This document shows positions 15,909-24,052 of a DNA stretch of 24,366 nucleotides, piece after piece (position 1 is the first letter of the stretch; every line of letters begins with the position of its first letter). The notes under the pieces are model-generated. The model ran no database searches, was not told the DNA's origin, and saw only the letters and a program-made list of their open reading frames with translations. A program made the position numbers and the translations under genes. This DNA comes from Gammaproteobacteria bacterium (GTDB lineage: Bacteria; Pseudomonadota; Gammaproteobacteria; Steroidobacterales; Steroidobacteraceae), in assembly GCA_028293725.1 (NCBI GenBank), contig JAQGOE010000238.1, positions 1-24,366 on the forward strand, read 5' to 3'.

Positions 15909-16385
15909 TTACCCCGCCAGCCTGACGAGGCGCGCGACCGCGTCCCGGTCCACTTCCCTACGCTCGTGACTGAGGTCGTACAAGGTCACGACGAGCATGG
16001 ACTGTTTCAAGAGAGGCAGGTCGAGGCCGGCATGTCGGATCTCTTCCTGCACCGCGAGAAGAATTCCTTCGAGGAGCTGTGTGTTGACCTGCTCGCGCGT
16101 GGTGTTTTGATAAGGAGGAGGGGGAGCGTCGCGTACGCCGGCCGGCTGTGCTTCCCGCCGGCCGTTGCCGGTCACCAGCCACTCGATACTGGTGCCCGTT
16201 TGCTGGCAGACGGAGCGCAGGTCCGTCACATTGGGCTCTGATTCGCCGCGCAGCCATTTTCGTACGGCACCTTCGGAGCGCTCAATCGTCTTAGCCAGGC
16301 CGCTTGCGCTTCCATAGGCGTCGATCACTTCGCGCAAGCGCGCGGCAAAACCGCTGCTTTCCTGTCTTTCGCGCCTTCCGGTCAT
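15909..16385 (-). CDS. XRE family helix-turn-helix regulator
   Basis: A 158-residue DNA-binding protein. Residues about 12-72 form a Cro/CI-type helix-turn-helix: FAARLREVIDAYGSASGLAK, recognition helix SEGAVRKWLRGESEP, then the TGTSIEWLVTG closing motif common to phage-repressor relatives. After a Pro-rich linker (DAPPPPYQNT) comes a helical C-terminal part of unknown role. ATG 16385 was chosen (GGAAG 5 bases upstream); an in-frame GTG at 16442, also preceded by GGAAGG, would add 19 residues. It is the first gene of a two-gene unit with the HisKA-only membrane protein. A dyad upstream (16466-16499) is a plausible autoregulatory operator. Its targets are not known. Confidence 0.85.
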   Translation of the reverse strand: MTGRRERQESSGFAARLREVIDAYGSASGLAKTIERSEGAVRKWLRGESEPNVTDLRSVCQQTGTSIEWLVTGNGRREAQPAGVRDAPPPPYQNTTREQVNTQLLEGILLAVQEEIRHAGLDLPLLKQSMLVVTLYDLSHERREVDRDAVARLVRLAG

Positions 16386-16465
16386 GTCGACTTCCGTTGC
16401 GCCCTGCGGCGATGAAGCACTGCAGCACAAATGTAAGGTCACGACACCTTCCCGTCACGCTTTCA

Positions 16466-16499
16466 TTACATTAGTATTGGGAGAGTCGTACTAAAGTAA
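16466..16499. promoter_or_regulatory. Candidate XRE operator dyad in the divergent intergenic region
   Basis: Arms TTACATTAGTA (16466-16476) and TACTAAAGTAA (16489-16499) match as inverted repeats at 10 of 11 positions, with a 12-base centre. The dyad sits in the AT-richer region between the XRE gene (minus) and the small plus-strand gene, where promoters for both should lie. Binding by the neighbouring regulator is inference. Confidence 0.55.
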
Positions 16500-16567
16500 C
16501 GTATCCCGGTCCGATGACGCAAGTGCAGCGACCCGTGACGGTCTGAAGGGGAGAGTGGAGGAGCACT

Positions 16568-16804
16568 ATGGTGGCAGGCAAGTCGATCTCCAAGACGCGA
16601 TCCATGCGTAGCCAACTGGGGGAAGTGGCGATGCACTTACGCCAGGTCCAGTCGGCGGTGGTGGTGGCCGTGGCGGCCCTGAAGCAGCAGAACTGCGAGC
16701 TGGATGCGGATATTGCGACGGTTTTACAGCGCAGTGTCGCCGACCGCATCCAGGACCAGATCGAGCGGATGGAGGCCCTGATGCGCTCGGCGCCGAATCG
16801 CTAG
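16568..16804 (+). CDS. Small protein of unknown function, 78 residues
   Basis: A short cytoplasmic protein, not recognised. It is mostly helical, with a basic N-terminus (KSISKTRSMRSQ), a central Ala/Val-rich stretch (QSAVVVAVAALKQQN) and a C-terminal amphipathic helix (DRIQDQIERMEALMR). One cysteine, no transmembrane segment. The start is supported by a strong Shine-Dalgarno, GGAGGAG (16557-16563), 4 bases before the ATG. It is divergent from the XRE regulator and shares the intergenic dyad, so it may be controlled by that regulator. The end lies 19 bases before the tRNA-Leu promoter -10 box. Confidence 0.7.
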   Translation: MVAGKSISKTRSMRSQLGEVAMHLRQVQSAVVVAVAALKQQNCELDADIATVLQRSVADRIQDQIERMEALMRSAPNR

Positions 16805-16823
16805 GGTAAGACGCCCGATCCGG

Positions 16824-16829
16824 TATAAT
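16824..16829 (+). promoter_or_regulatory. -10 box for tRNA-Leu
   Basis: A perfect TATAAT located 61 bases before the tRNA-Leu 5' end, directly after the small gene. The -35 region overlaps the end of that gene and is a poor match, so the promoter is a prediction. Confidence 0.55.
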
Positions 16830-16863
16830 GCGGCGTATCCCGAGGCACGAGGAAGGTTTTACC

Positions 16864-16880
16864 GTGCGTACGGTACGCAC
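16864..16880. repeat. Palindrome in the tRNA-Leu 5' leader
   Basis: Perfect arms GTGCGTAC (16864-16871) and GTACGCAC (16873-16880) around a single base, between the -10 box and the mature tRNA. It could be a hairpin in the precursor RNA, a protein site, or chance. Confidence 0.5.
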
Positions 16881-16890
16881 TTGAACGTGC

Positions 16891-16974
16891 GCGACAGTGG
16901 CGGAATTGGTAGACGCGCTGGTTTTAGATGCCAGTGGTAACCCCGTGAGGGTTCGAGTCCCTCCTGTCGCACCA
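16891..16974 (+). tRNA. tRNA-Leu, anticodon UAG
   Basis: Acceptor stem GCGACAG pairs with CTGTCGC, and the 3' ACCA is encoded. The anticodon stem CTGGT/GCCAG encloses the loop TTTAGAT, with anticodon TAG reading CUA-type Leu codons. A long variable arm, typical of class II tRNAs, precedes the T arm with GTTCGAGTC. It lies upstream of tig, with 73 bases between. Confidence 0.97.
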
Positions 16975-17047
16975 GAGTGCTCGCAGTAGACCCCCCAGAA
17001 AGCACCGCTCGCGACGCGGATTACTCTTAGGTTCGAGGATTCAAGAA

Positions 17048-18361
17048 ATGCAGGTATCACTGTCCGCCACCGGCGGGCTCGAGCGTCGGCTCGAAGTGGC
17101 CGTTCCCGCCACGGAAATCGCCTCCGAGGTGGAGCAGCGGCTCAAACAGATTTCGCGTACTGCCCGCCTGAAGGGCTTCCGTCCTGGAAAGGCCCCGTAC
17201 GCGGTGGTGCGGAAGCAGTTCGGCGACCAGGTGCACACCGAGGTCGTTAGCGATCTGATGCGCAGCTCGTTCGCGCAGGCTCTCAGCCAGGAAAAGCTGA
17301 CACCCGCGGCGAACCCGCGCATCGAGCCGCTGGCGATGGGACCCGGCTCGGATCTCAAGTACGCGGCTGTTTTCGAGGTGATGCCCGAGGTCAAAGTGGC
17401 CGCGGTGGATAGCATCGCGGTCGAGCGTCCTGCAGCCTCGGTCACCGAAGCGGACATTGACGCCATGCTTGAAAGCATGCGGCGCCAGCGGCCGGTATTC
17501 ACCGCGGTAGAACGTCCGGCGCAGGATACGGATCGTGTGGTCATCGACTACCAGGGCCGCATCGGCGGCAAGCCATTCGATGGCAGCGACGGAACCGATA
17601 TCAACGTCATCATCGGCTCGAAGCAGTCCATGCCCGAGCTCGAGGAAGGCCTCAGAGGCGCGACCGCCGGCGAGAGCCGCACGGTGAGCGTGCCCTTTCC
17701 CGCGGAACACCCGAACAAAGCCGTCGCCGGCCAGGCCGCGGAGCTGCAAGTCACCATAAAGAGGGTCGAGGAGCAGTCTCTTCCGGCGGTGGACGAGGAG
17801 TTCGGTCGCGCGTACGGTGTGGAGGAGGGTGGCGTGGAGGCGTTGCGGGCGGAGGTCCGCAAGAGCATGGAGAGAGAACTCTCGGATGTGATCCGTAACC
17901 GCGTTCGCGGGCAGGTGCTCGATGCACTCTATCGACAGAATCCAGTCGACGTACCCCGCGCGCTACTTGAAGAGCAGGTGCAACAGCTCCAGATTGATAC
18001 GGCACGGCGCATGGGAGTCAAGGATGCCAGCCAGATCCCGGCGCGCGAGCCTTTCGAAGAGCCGGCACGCCGGCGGGTGGCCCTTGGGTTGCTGATGAGC
18101 CAGATCGTCCAGGCGGAACAGATCAAATTGGATCGCGAGCGGGTCCAGACGCGTTTAGGTGATCTGGTCGCCGGCTATCCGGAACCGCAGCAGGAAGAGG
18201 CGCGCCGGGCCTACCTGCAGAATCAGGACGCGATGCGGCAAATAGAGTCCGCGGCACTCGAGGACCAGGTGGTCGAATGGGTGCTGGGACGGGCGAACAT
18301 AACCGACAAGCCGATGACCTTCAAAGAGATCACCGGCTTCGGTCAGGAACAGGCGGCTTAA
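17048..18361 (+). CDS. tig: Trigger factor, ribosome-bound chaperone and prolyl isomerase
   Basis: A 437-residue chaperone that binds the ribosome exit tunnel and folds nascent chains. Three domains are visible: an N-terminal ribosome-binding domain with the signature GFRPGKAP (43-50; usually GFRxGKxP); an FKBP-type prolyl isomerase domain (about 155-245: [21 protein letters not shown]... and the [13 protein letters not shown] segment); and a helical C-terminal arm region to the end. Length is normal for the family. ATG 17048 is preceded by GAGG at 10 bases. The stop codon lies 2 bases before the clpP start, so tig and clpP are almost certainly co-transcribed, an arrangement well known in Gammaproteobacteria. 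Confidence 0.97.
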   Translation: MQVSLSATGGLERRLEVAVPATEIASEVEQRLKQISRTARLKGFRPGKAPYAVVRKQFGDQVHTEVVSDLMRSSFAQALSQEKLTPAANPRIEPLAMGPGSDLKYAAVFEVMPEVKVAAVDSIAVERPAASVTEADIDAMLESMRRQRPVFTAVERPAQDTDRVVIDYQGRIGGKPFDGSDGTDINVIIGSKQSMPELEEGLRGATAGESRTVSVPFPAEHPNKAVAGQAAELQVTIKRVEEQSLPAVDEEFGRAYGVEEGGVEALRAEVRKSMERELSDVIRNRVRGQVLDALYRQNPVDVPRALLEEQVQQLQIDTARRMGVKDASQIPAREPFEEPARRRVALGLLMSQIVQAEQIKLDRERVQTRLGDLVAGYPEPQQEEARRAYLQNQDAMRQIESAALEDQVVEWVLGRANITDKPMTFKEITGFGQEQAA

Positions 18362-18363
18362 TT

Positions 18364-19002
18364 ATGCAAGAACGCGCATTGAATCTCGTCCCGATGGTCG
18401 TCGAGCAGACGGCGCGCGGTGAGCGGGCTTATGACATCTACTCGCGCCTTCTCAAAGAGCGCGTGGTTTTCATCGTCGGACCGATCGACGACTACATGGC
18501 GAATATTGTCGTGGCGCAGTTGCTGTTCCTCGAGTCGGAGAACCCCGACAAGGACGTCGCGCTATACATCAATTCGCCGGGTGGCGTCGTGACCGCGGGC
18601 TTGGCCATTTACGACACGATGCAATTCATCAAGCCGGACGTGAGCACTATCTGCGTAGGCCAGGCGGCCAGCATGGGCGCGGTGTTGCTCGCCGCTGGCC
18701 AGGCCGGTAAGCGCTTCGCTCTGCCGCATGCGCGGGTGATGATTCACCAGCCGTTGGGCGGCTTCCAGGGGCAGGCGGCGGATATGGAAATCCACGCGAA
18801 GGAAATGCTCGAGACGCGTGACCGGTTGAACAAAATCCTGGCCAAGCACACCGGCCAGAGCGTCGAGCGCATCAAGCACGACACGGACCGCGACCGGTTC
18901 ATGGACTGGAACGAGGCGCAGCGCTACGGTCTGATCGATAAAGTGCTCGAAAAGCGGGGTGAGGTGCCCGTGGCCGCAACCGTGCCTGGAAAACAGACGT
19001 AA
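18364..19002 (+). CDS. clpP: ATP-dependent Clp protease proteolytic subunit
   Basis: A 212-residue serine protease that forms the tetradecameric proteolytic barrel used by ClpX (and ClpA where present). The catalytic triad is complete: Ser103 in QAASMGA, His128 in MIHQPLGG, and Asp177 in DRDRF, with the same spacing as in E. coli ClpP. The N-terminal [25 protein letters not shown] matches the processed start of the family, with only a very short propeptide. The start at ATG 18364 is 2 bases after the tig stop; the frame is open back to 18277 inside tig, but that extension does not resemble ClpP. No strong Shine-Dalgarno is visible, so coupling to tig translation is likely. The partner gene clpX follows after 188 bases. 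Confidence 0.98.
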   Translation: MQERALNLVPMVVEQTARGERAYDIYSRLLKERVVFIVGPIDDYMANIVVAQLLFLESENPDKDVALYINSPGGVVTAGLAIYDTMQFIKPDVSTICVGQAASMGAVLLAAGQAGKRFALPHARVMIHQPLGGFQGQAADMEIHAKEMLETRDRLNKILAKHTGQSVERIKHDTDRDRFMDWNEAQRYGLIDKVLEKRGEVPVAATVPGKQT

Positions 19003-19009
19003 TAGCCCA

Positions 19010-19057
19010 TAGTTCATGTGAACTACGGTCACAATCTGAAAATAGTGAACTCCGTCC
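19010..19057. repeat. Inverted and direct repeats between clpP and clpX
   Basis: TAGTTCA (19010-19016) and TGAACTA (19019-19025) are perfect 7-bp arms around two bases. The right arm belongs to GTGAACTACG, which recurs 28 bases downstream as GTGAACTCCG (19046-19055). The set resembles a tandem operator. No T run follows, so it is not an intrinsic terminator for clpP. No regulator can be assigned. Confidence 0.45.
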
Positions 19058-19100
19058 TACAACTCCTATCCACACAACGACTTAGCCGTGTACCGGCGCT

Positions 19101-19130
19101 TTGCGTAGCGGCCGGACACCGTGCTATAAG
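19101..19130 (+). promoter_or_regulatory. Candidate promoter of clpX
   Basis: TTGCGT (19101-19106), an 18-base spacer and TATAAG (19125-19130), 60 bases before the clpX ATG. A moderate sigma-70 match; it suggests clpX can be transcribed independently of tig-clpP. Confidence 0.5.
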
Positions 19131-19190
19131 AACCTGCGCCCCCTCCTTCAGCGGGTCTACTGATGGGGTGCGAGTTCATGAGGGCCTTCG

Positions 19191-20510
<1,320 letters not shown>

Positions 20511-20535
20511 TCGAAGTCTTTTAAAAGTTGGGTGC

Positions 20536-20557
20536 AGGTGCAGCTCCGGCTGCACCT
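20536..20557 (+). repeat. Strong hairpin after clpX
   Basis: Perfect 9-bp arms AGGTGCAGC (20536-20544) and GCTGCACCT (20549-20557) with a TCCG tetraloop, 25 bases past the clpX stop. No T run follows, so it could be a rho-dependent or mRNA-stabilising 3' end. A small CTTTTAAAAG palindrome (20518-20527) lies just before it. Confidence 0.6.
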
Positions 20558-20616
20558 CCCGCCGCAGTCGCTCCGTGCCAATCCGCGTCGCGTTTGTACA
20601 AGCGCGGCCGAGACCA

Positions 20617-20644
20617 TTGAAACACGGCGCTCCCAACTCCATTC
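20617..20644 (+). promoter_or_regulatory. Candidate heat-shock (sigma-32) promoter of lon
   Basis: TTGAAA (20617-20622), a 14-base spacer, and CTCCATTC (20637-20644), close to the sigma-32 consensus TTGAAA ... CCCCATNT. It lies 85 bases upstream of the lon GTG. lon is heat-shock controlled in E. coli, which fits. A weaker alternative is TTGTCC (20671-20676) with TTATGT (20693-20698). Confidence 0.5.
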
Positions 20645-20729
20645 TCGATAAACTAGCACTGCGACACAGATTGTCCCCACTCGCAACGGGGATTATGTTC
20701 CATGCCGTTTCGCCACCGAGGGCCTGAGC

Positions 20730-23231
20730 GTGTCCGAACCCACTAATCCGTCCTCACCTGTCACGACACCAACTACAACAACGACCAGCGGCATAGAGAA
20801 CGTGCCGGTGTTGCCCCTCAGGGATGTAGTCGTTTATCCCCACATGGTTATCCCGCTCTTCGTAGGGCGAGAGAAATCCATCCAGGCGCTCGACGTCGCC
20901 ATGCGCTCCGACAAGCGGATCATGCTTGTCGCGCAGAAGCAGGCGGACGTCGACGATCCGAAGGCTGACGACCTGTACCGCATCGGTACGGTCGCCACCA
21001 TCCTGCAGCTGTTGAAGCTTCCTGATGGCACCGTCAAGGTGCTGGTCGAGGGCGTGGATCGCGCGCGCATCGAAAGACTGCACGCGGGCGATTACTACTC
21101 CTCCGATGCCACGTTGCTTCCGGACGTCGAGGCGTACGACGAGCGCGAGATGGACGTGCTGGCACGTTCGGTGATCTCGCAGTTCGAGCAGTACGTGAAG
21201 CTGAATAAGAAAGTGCCGCCCGAGGTGCTGACGGCGCTCGCCGGCATCGAGCACGCGGGCCGTCTCGCCGACACCGTCGCCGCTCACATGTCGCTGAAGC
21301 TAGCGGAGAAGCAGAAGGTTCTCGAGATCCTCGACGTGCGCAAGCGCCTCGAGCACATCCTCGTCGCCATCGAAGGCGAGATGGACGTGTTGCAGATCGA
21401 GAAGCGTATCCGCGGCCGTGTCAAAGCGCAGATGGAGAAGAGCCAGCGCGAGTACTACCTGAATGAGCAGATGAAGGCCATTCAGAAAGAGCTCGGTGAG
21501 ATGGACGAGGGCGGTAACGAGATTACCGAGCTCGAGCAGAAGATCGCCAAGGCCGGCATGCCGAAAGAGGCGCGCGAGAAGGCTAACGGTGAGCTCAACA
21601 AGCTGAAGATGATGTCGCCCATGTCGGCTGAAGCGACGGTGGTGAGGAACTACATCGACTGGCTCGTGAAGGTGCCGTGGAAGAAGCGGACCAAAATCAT
21701 CAAGGACATCGCCCGCGCCGAGAAGGTGTTGGACGAGGATCACTATGGGCTGGACAAGGTGAAGGAGCGCATCGTCGAGTACCTGGCTGTTCAACAGCGG
21801 GTCGACAAGCTGCGCGGCCCCATCCTGTGTCTCGTAGGTCCGCCAGGCGTTGGTAAGACTTCGCTCGGACAGAGCATCGCCCGCTCGACGAACCGTAAGT
21901 TCGTGCGTATGTCGCTCGGCGGCGTGCGTGACGAGGCGGAGATCCGCGGTCACCGGCGCACGTATATCGGCTCGATGCCCGGCAAGATCGTGCAGAACAT
22001 GTCGAAGGCGGGTGTACACAACCCGCTGTTCCTCCTGGACGAAGTCGACAAGATGTCGATGGACTTCCGCGGCGACCCGTCATCGGCGCTGCTCGAAGTG
22101 CTCGATCCGGAGCAGAACGCGACCTTCAACGACCATTACCTCGAGGTCGATCTCGACCTGTCGGAAGTGATGTTTGTCTGCACGGCAAACAGCCTCAACA
22201 TCCCGGCTCCGTTGTTGGATCGTATGGAAGTCATCCGTCTGCCCGGTTACACGGAAGACGAGAAGATGAACATCGCCCGGCGCTACCTGGTGCCGAAGCA
22301 GATGAAGAACAACGGCCTGAGGGACGATGAGCTGAAGGTGTCGGATCCGGCGCTCATGGACATCGTGCGTTACTACACGCGCGAGGCCGGTGTGCGTAAT
22401 CTCGAGCGCGAAGTTGCCAAGATCGGCCGTAAGGCCGTGAAGCAACTGCTGCTCGAGAAGAAGGATCAGAAGCAGATCGCGATCACGCCCCGGAATCTCG
22501 ATAAGTACCTGGGCGTGAGGCGCTTCCGCTACGGCAAGGCTGAGGACCAGAACCGTGTTGGCCAGGTGACCGGACTTGCTTGGACCGAGGTGGGTGGCGA
22601 GTTGCTCACCATCGAAGCCGCTGTCGTCCCGGGCAAGGGCAAGCTGCAACACACCGGCCAATTGGGCGAGGTGATGCAGGAGTCCATCCAGGCGGCGATG
22701 ACGGTTGTCCGCAGCCGTGCGCAGATACTGGGTCTCGAGCCCGAGTTCTATCAGAAGCAAGACGTCCACTTGCACATCCCGGAGGGGGCGACCCCCAAGG
22801 ACGGCCCGAGCGCGGGTATCGGTATGTGCACGGCGCTGGTTTCTGCCCTGACGAAGATTCCGGTCCGCTCGGATGTGGCGATGACTGGCGAGATCACGCT
22901 GCGTGGGGAAGTTCTCCCCATCGGCGGCCTGAAGGAGAAGCTCCTCGCGGCTCACCGTGGTGGGATCAAGACGGTGCTCATCCCTCATGAGAACACGAAG
23001 GACCTGGTCGAGATTCCCGACAACATCAAGGGGAATCTCGAGATCAAGCCGGTGAAGTGGATTGATGAGGTCCTGACCCTCGCCCTGACGCAGCAGCCTG
23101 CCGTTACCGTGGACGGTGCCGCAGCCGCTGCCGCTGCTGCTGCCGCGTCCGCCGCCTCGGCAGGGGGTGTTCCTGCCTCTGCTAGCGACGGCAGCAAGCG
23201 CCGCCGTAAGCAGCCGGCTCCGGCGCACTAA
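20730..23231 (+). CDS. lon: ATP-dependent protease La
   Basis: An 833-residue AAA+ serine protease that degrades misfolded and regulatory proteins. Visible parts: N-terminal substrate-binding domain ([26 protein letters not shown] and onward), a coiled-coil region ([14 protein letters not shown]), Walker A GPPGVGKT (370-377), Walker [10 protein letters not shown], and the protease domain with catalytic Ser694 in PKDGPSAG and Lys737 in GGLKEK, the same 43-residue spacing as in E. coli. The start is GTG with GAGG 8 bases upstream; the residues before the conserved domain are Thr/Pro-rich. The C-terminus is unusual: after the normal domain end it adds about 40 residues, with an almost pure alanine run, a Ser/Gly part and a basic KRRRK patch. 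No hupB gene follows, unlike many Gammaproteobacteria. Confidence 0.98.
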   Translation: MSEPTNPSSPVTTPTTTTTSGIENVPVLPLRDVVVYPHMVIPLFVGREKSIQALDVAMRSDKRIMLVAQKQADVDDPKADDLYRIGTVATILQLLKLPDGTVKVLVEGVDRARIERLHAGDYYSSDATLLPDVEAYDEREMDVLARSVISQFEQYVKLNKKVPPEVLTALAGIEHAGRLADTVAAHMSLKLAEKQKVLEILDVRKRLEHILVAIEGEMDVLQIEKRIRGRVKAQMEKSQREYYLNEQMKAIQKELGEMDEGGNEITELEQKIAKAGMPKEAREKANGELNKLKMMSPMSAEATVVRNYIDWLVKVPWKKRTKIIKDIARAEKVLDEDHYGLDKVKERIVEYLAVQQRVDKLRGPILCLVGPPGVGKTSLGQSIARSTNRKFVRMSLGGVRDEAEIRGHRRTYIGSMPGKIVQNMSKAGVHNPLFLLDEVDKMSMDFRGDPSSALLEVLDPEQNATFNDHYLEVDLDLSEVMFVCTANSLNIPAPLLDRMEVIRLPGYTEDEKMNIARRYLVPKQMKNNGLRDDELKVSDPALMDIVRYYTREAGVRNLEREVAKIGRKAVKQLLLEKKDQKQIAITPRNLDKYLGVRRFRYGKAEDQNRVGQVTGLAWTEVGGELLTIEAAVVPGKGKLQHTGQLGEVMQESIQAAMTVVRSRAQILGLEPEFYQKQDVHLHIPEGATPKDGPSAGIGMCTALVSALTKIPVRSDVAMTGEITLRGEVLPIGGLKEKLLAAHRGGIKTVLIPHENTKDLVEIPDNIKGNLEIKPVKWIDEVLTLALTQQPAVTVDGAAAAAAAAAASAASAGGVPASASDGSKRRRKQPAPAH

Positions 23232-23241
23232 GGGCGCTACT

Positions 23242-23305
23242 GGCGTGGTCTAGGGGGATTCTCTAGACTACGCCGCCTTTCCCGCGGGGTGGTTTTAGCC
23301 ACCCC
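23242..23305 (+). terminator. Double hairpin after lon, probable transcription end
   Basis: The first stem pairs GGCGTGGTCTAG (23242-23253) with CTAGACTACGCC (23263-23274), 12 pairs including one G-U, followed by a short GCCTTT. A second stem, GGGGTGG (23286-23292) with CCACCCC (23299-23305), follows. The T runs are poor, so the efficiency is uncertain, but the position between lon and tRNA-Val suits a terminator. Confidence 0.55.
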
Positions 23306-23325
23306 CCTGGTTCATTTCCTCGGAT

Positions 23326-23401
23326 GCGCGCTTAGCTCAGCTGGTAGAGCGTCGCCTTTACACGGCGAATGTCGGCGGTTCGATCCCGTCAGCGCGCACC
23401 A
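23326..23401 (+). tRNA. tRNA-Val, anticodon UAC
   Basis: A 76-base tRNA. Acceptor GCGCGCT pairs with AGCGCGC, and the 3' ACCA is encoded. The D arm has TAGCTCAGCTGGTAGAGC, the anticodon stem TCGCC/GGCGA encloses TTTACAC (anticodon TAC), and the T arm has GTTCGATCC. Its 3' end lies directly against the truncated DUF433 gene. A degenerate copy lies about 490 bases downstream. Confidence 0.97.
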
Positions 23402-23405
23402 ACAT

Positions 23406-23603
23406 AATCAATCACTTGCGCATCCATGTATACGCGGGATACGTGTGACGGTCGGCATGCTAGTTGGCCTTATCGCAGCGGGCCGATCTGAAGATGAGAT
23501 CCTGCGGGCGTATCCATATCTTGAGCCGGGCGACATTCATGCCGCCTTGGCCTACGCGGCTTGGCGCTCGGAAGAGCGGGAGTTACCCCTGGCCACCGCG
23601 TGA
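23406..23603 (+). pseudogene. DUF433 antitoxin remnant, start lost at the tRNA-Val end
   Basis: The frame reads NQSLAHPCIRGIRVTVGMLV followed by GLIAAGRSEDEIL, RAYPYLEPGDIHAALAYAA and WRSEERELPLATA. This is a clear DUF433 domain; these are typically antitoxins of about 75 residues beginning with an ITxDP-like strand. Here the homology starts only 5 bases after the tRNA, the first few residues are missing, and no in-frame ATG, GTG or TTG precedes the conserved PCIRG motif; upstream the frame runs through the tRNA. Internal GTG 23445 or ATG 23457 would remove the conserved core. The stop overlaps the ATG of the DUF5615 partner (TGATG), the usual antitoxin-toxin coupling. Probably non-functional. 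Confidence 0.8.
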
Positions 23604-23791
23604 TGCGGCTGCTCATCGACATGAACATGTCGCCGGACCTCTGCTCAGAATTCCAGGCAGTGGGTCGCGAGGCACTGCATTGGTCTGCGCTCGGCGCTCC
23701 AAACGCGCCAGATACAACCATCATGGCGGCGGGAGCTCTCGTCATCGTCGACGAAGGCCGGTCACGAGTGCGCATTCTTCCGCTAGGTTGA
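23603..23791 (+). pseudogene. DUF5615 PIN-like toxin remnant with internal deletion
   Basis: Reads MRLLIDMNMSPDLCSEFQAV, then GREALHWSALGAPNAPDTTIMA, then directly AGALVIVDEGRSRVRILPLG. Known DUF5615 proteins are about 110-120 residues, and this protein is 62. The beginning matches the family's LLDMNLSP and HWSxxGxxxAPD motifs and the end matches its xGALVxVDExRxRVRILPL tail, but the roughly 50 residues between, including the conserved HDxDF acidic site of the PIN-like fold, are gone. The join preserves the reading frame. The partner is the truncated DUF433 antitoxin immediately upstream. Loss of the acidic residues makes nuclease activity unlikely; a short expressed fragment cannot be excluded. 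Confidence 0.78.
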
Positions 23792-23814
23792 TTCTGCCGA
23801 ACCCAGCCGACTAA

Positions 23815-23869
23815 CTTAGTGGCTGGAGCGTCGCCCTTACAAGGCGAATGTCGGCGGAGGGTCCGGCCT
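23815..23869 (+). pseudogene. Degenerate tRNA-Val(UAC) copy
   Basis: Bases 23826-23857 match the intact tRNA-Val (23347-23378) at 30 of 32 positions, covering the end of the D arm, the anticodon arm and the start of the T arm. The anticodon TAC is kept, in the loop CTTACAA usual for tRNA-Val. The acceptor stem, D loop and T loop are broken: CTTAG is followed by a deletion, and GTTCGATCC is replaced by AGGGTCC. It cannot fold as a tRNA. Confidence 0.8.
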
Positions 23870-24049
23870 ATGAATTGGAAGTATCATTTGCCCCTTCTCA
23901 TGGCGACGGTATTGATCGTCGCGACGCAAATCATTTGCACGTACGCCCTAGTCCGCGAGCAGCGGCGCAGCTCCGTCGACAGTATCGACAAGACGGTAAG
24001 TGCCTGCACTCGCAATTGGACCTTTGAGAAGGTCGGGGGCAGTCGCTGA
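23870..24049 (+). CDS. Small single-pass membrane peptide of unknown function
   Basis: A 59-residue ORF not recognised. It has a short N-terminus (MNWKYH), one hydrophobic segment (about residues 8-27, LPLLMATVLIVATQIICTYA) and a charged, Ser-rich tail. The ATG directly follows the tRNA-Val remnant, whose altered T arm (GGAGG, 23856-23860) provides a ribosome-site-like sequence 9 bases upstream. It could be a real small membrane protein, the N-terminus of a broken larger gene, or a chance ORF. It converges with the next gene, with 3 bases between. Confidence 0.4.
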   Translation: MNWKYHLPLLMATVLIVATQIICTYALVREQRRSSVDSIDKTVSACTRNWTFEKVGGSR

Positions 24050-24052
24050 TTC

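Noticed and set aside
23107..23160. GCN trinucleotide run considered as a repeat array
   Set aside because: It is in frame with lon, encodes its alanine tail, uses mixed third positions and has no spacer structure; it is neither a CRISPR nor a satellite.
22080..23228. Minus-strand open frame of 382 codons inside lon, and a similar 310-codon frame inside clpX (19350-20282)
   Set aside because: Both are opposite universally conserved genes, and their translations are low-complexity Leu/Arg/His mixes without motifs.
23289..23405. Upstream extension of the DUF433 frame through tRNA-Val
   Set aside because: The frame is open only because the tRNA lacks stops in that phase; those residues do not resemble DUF433.
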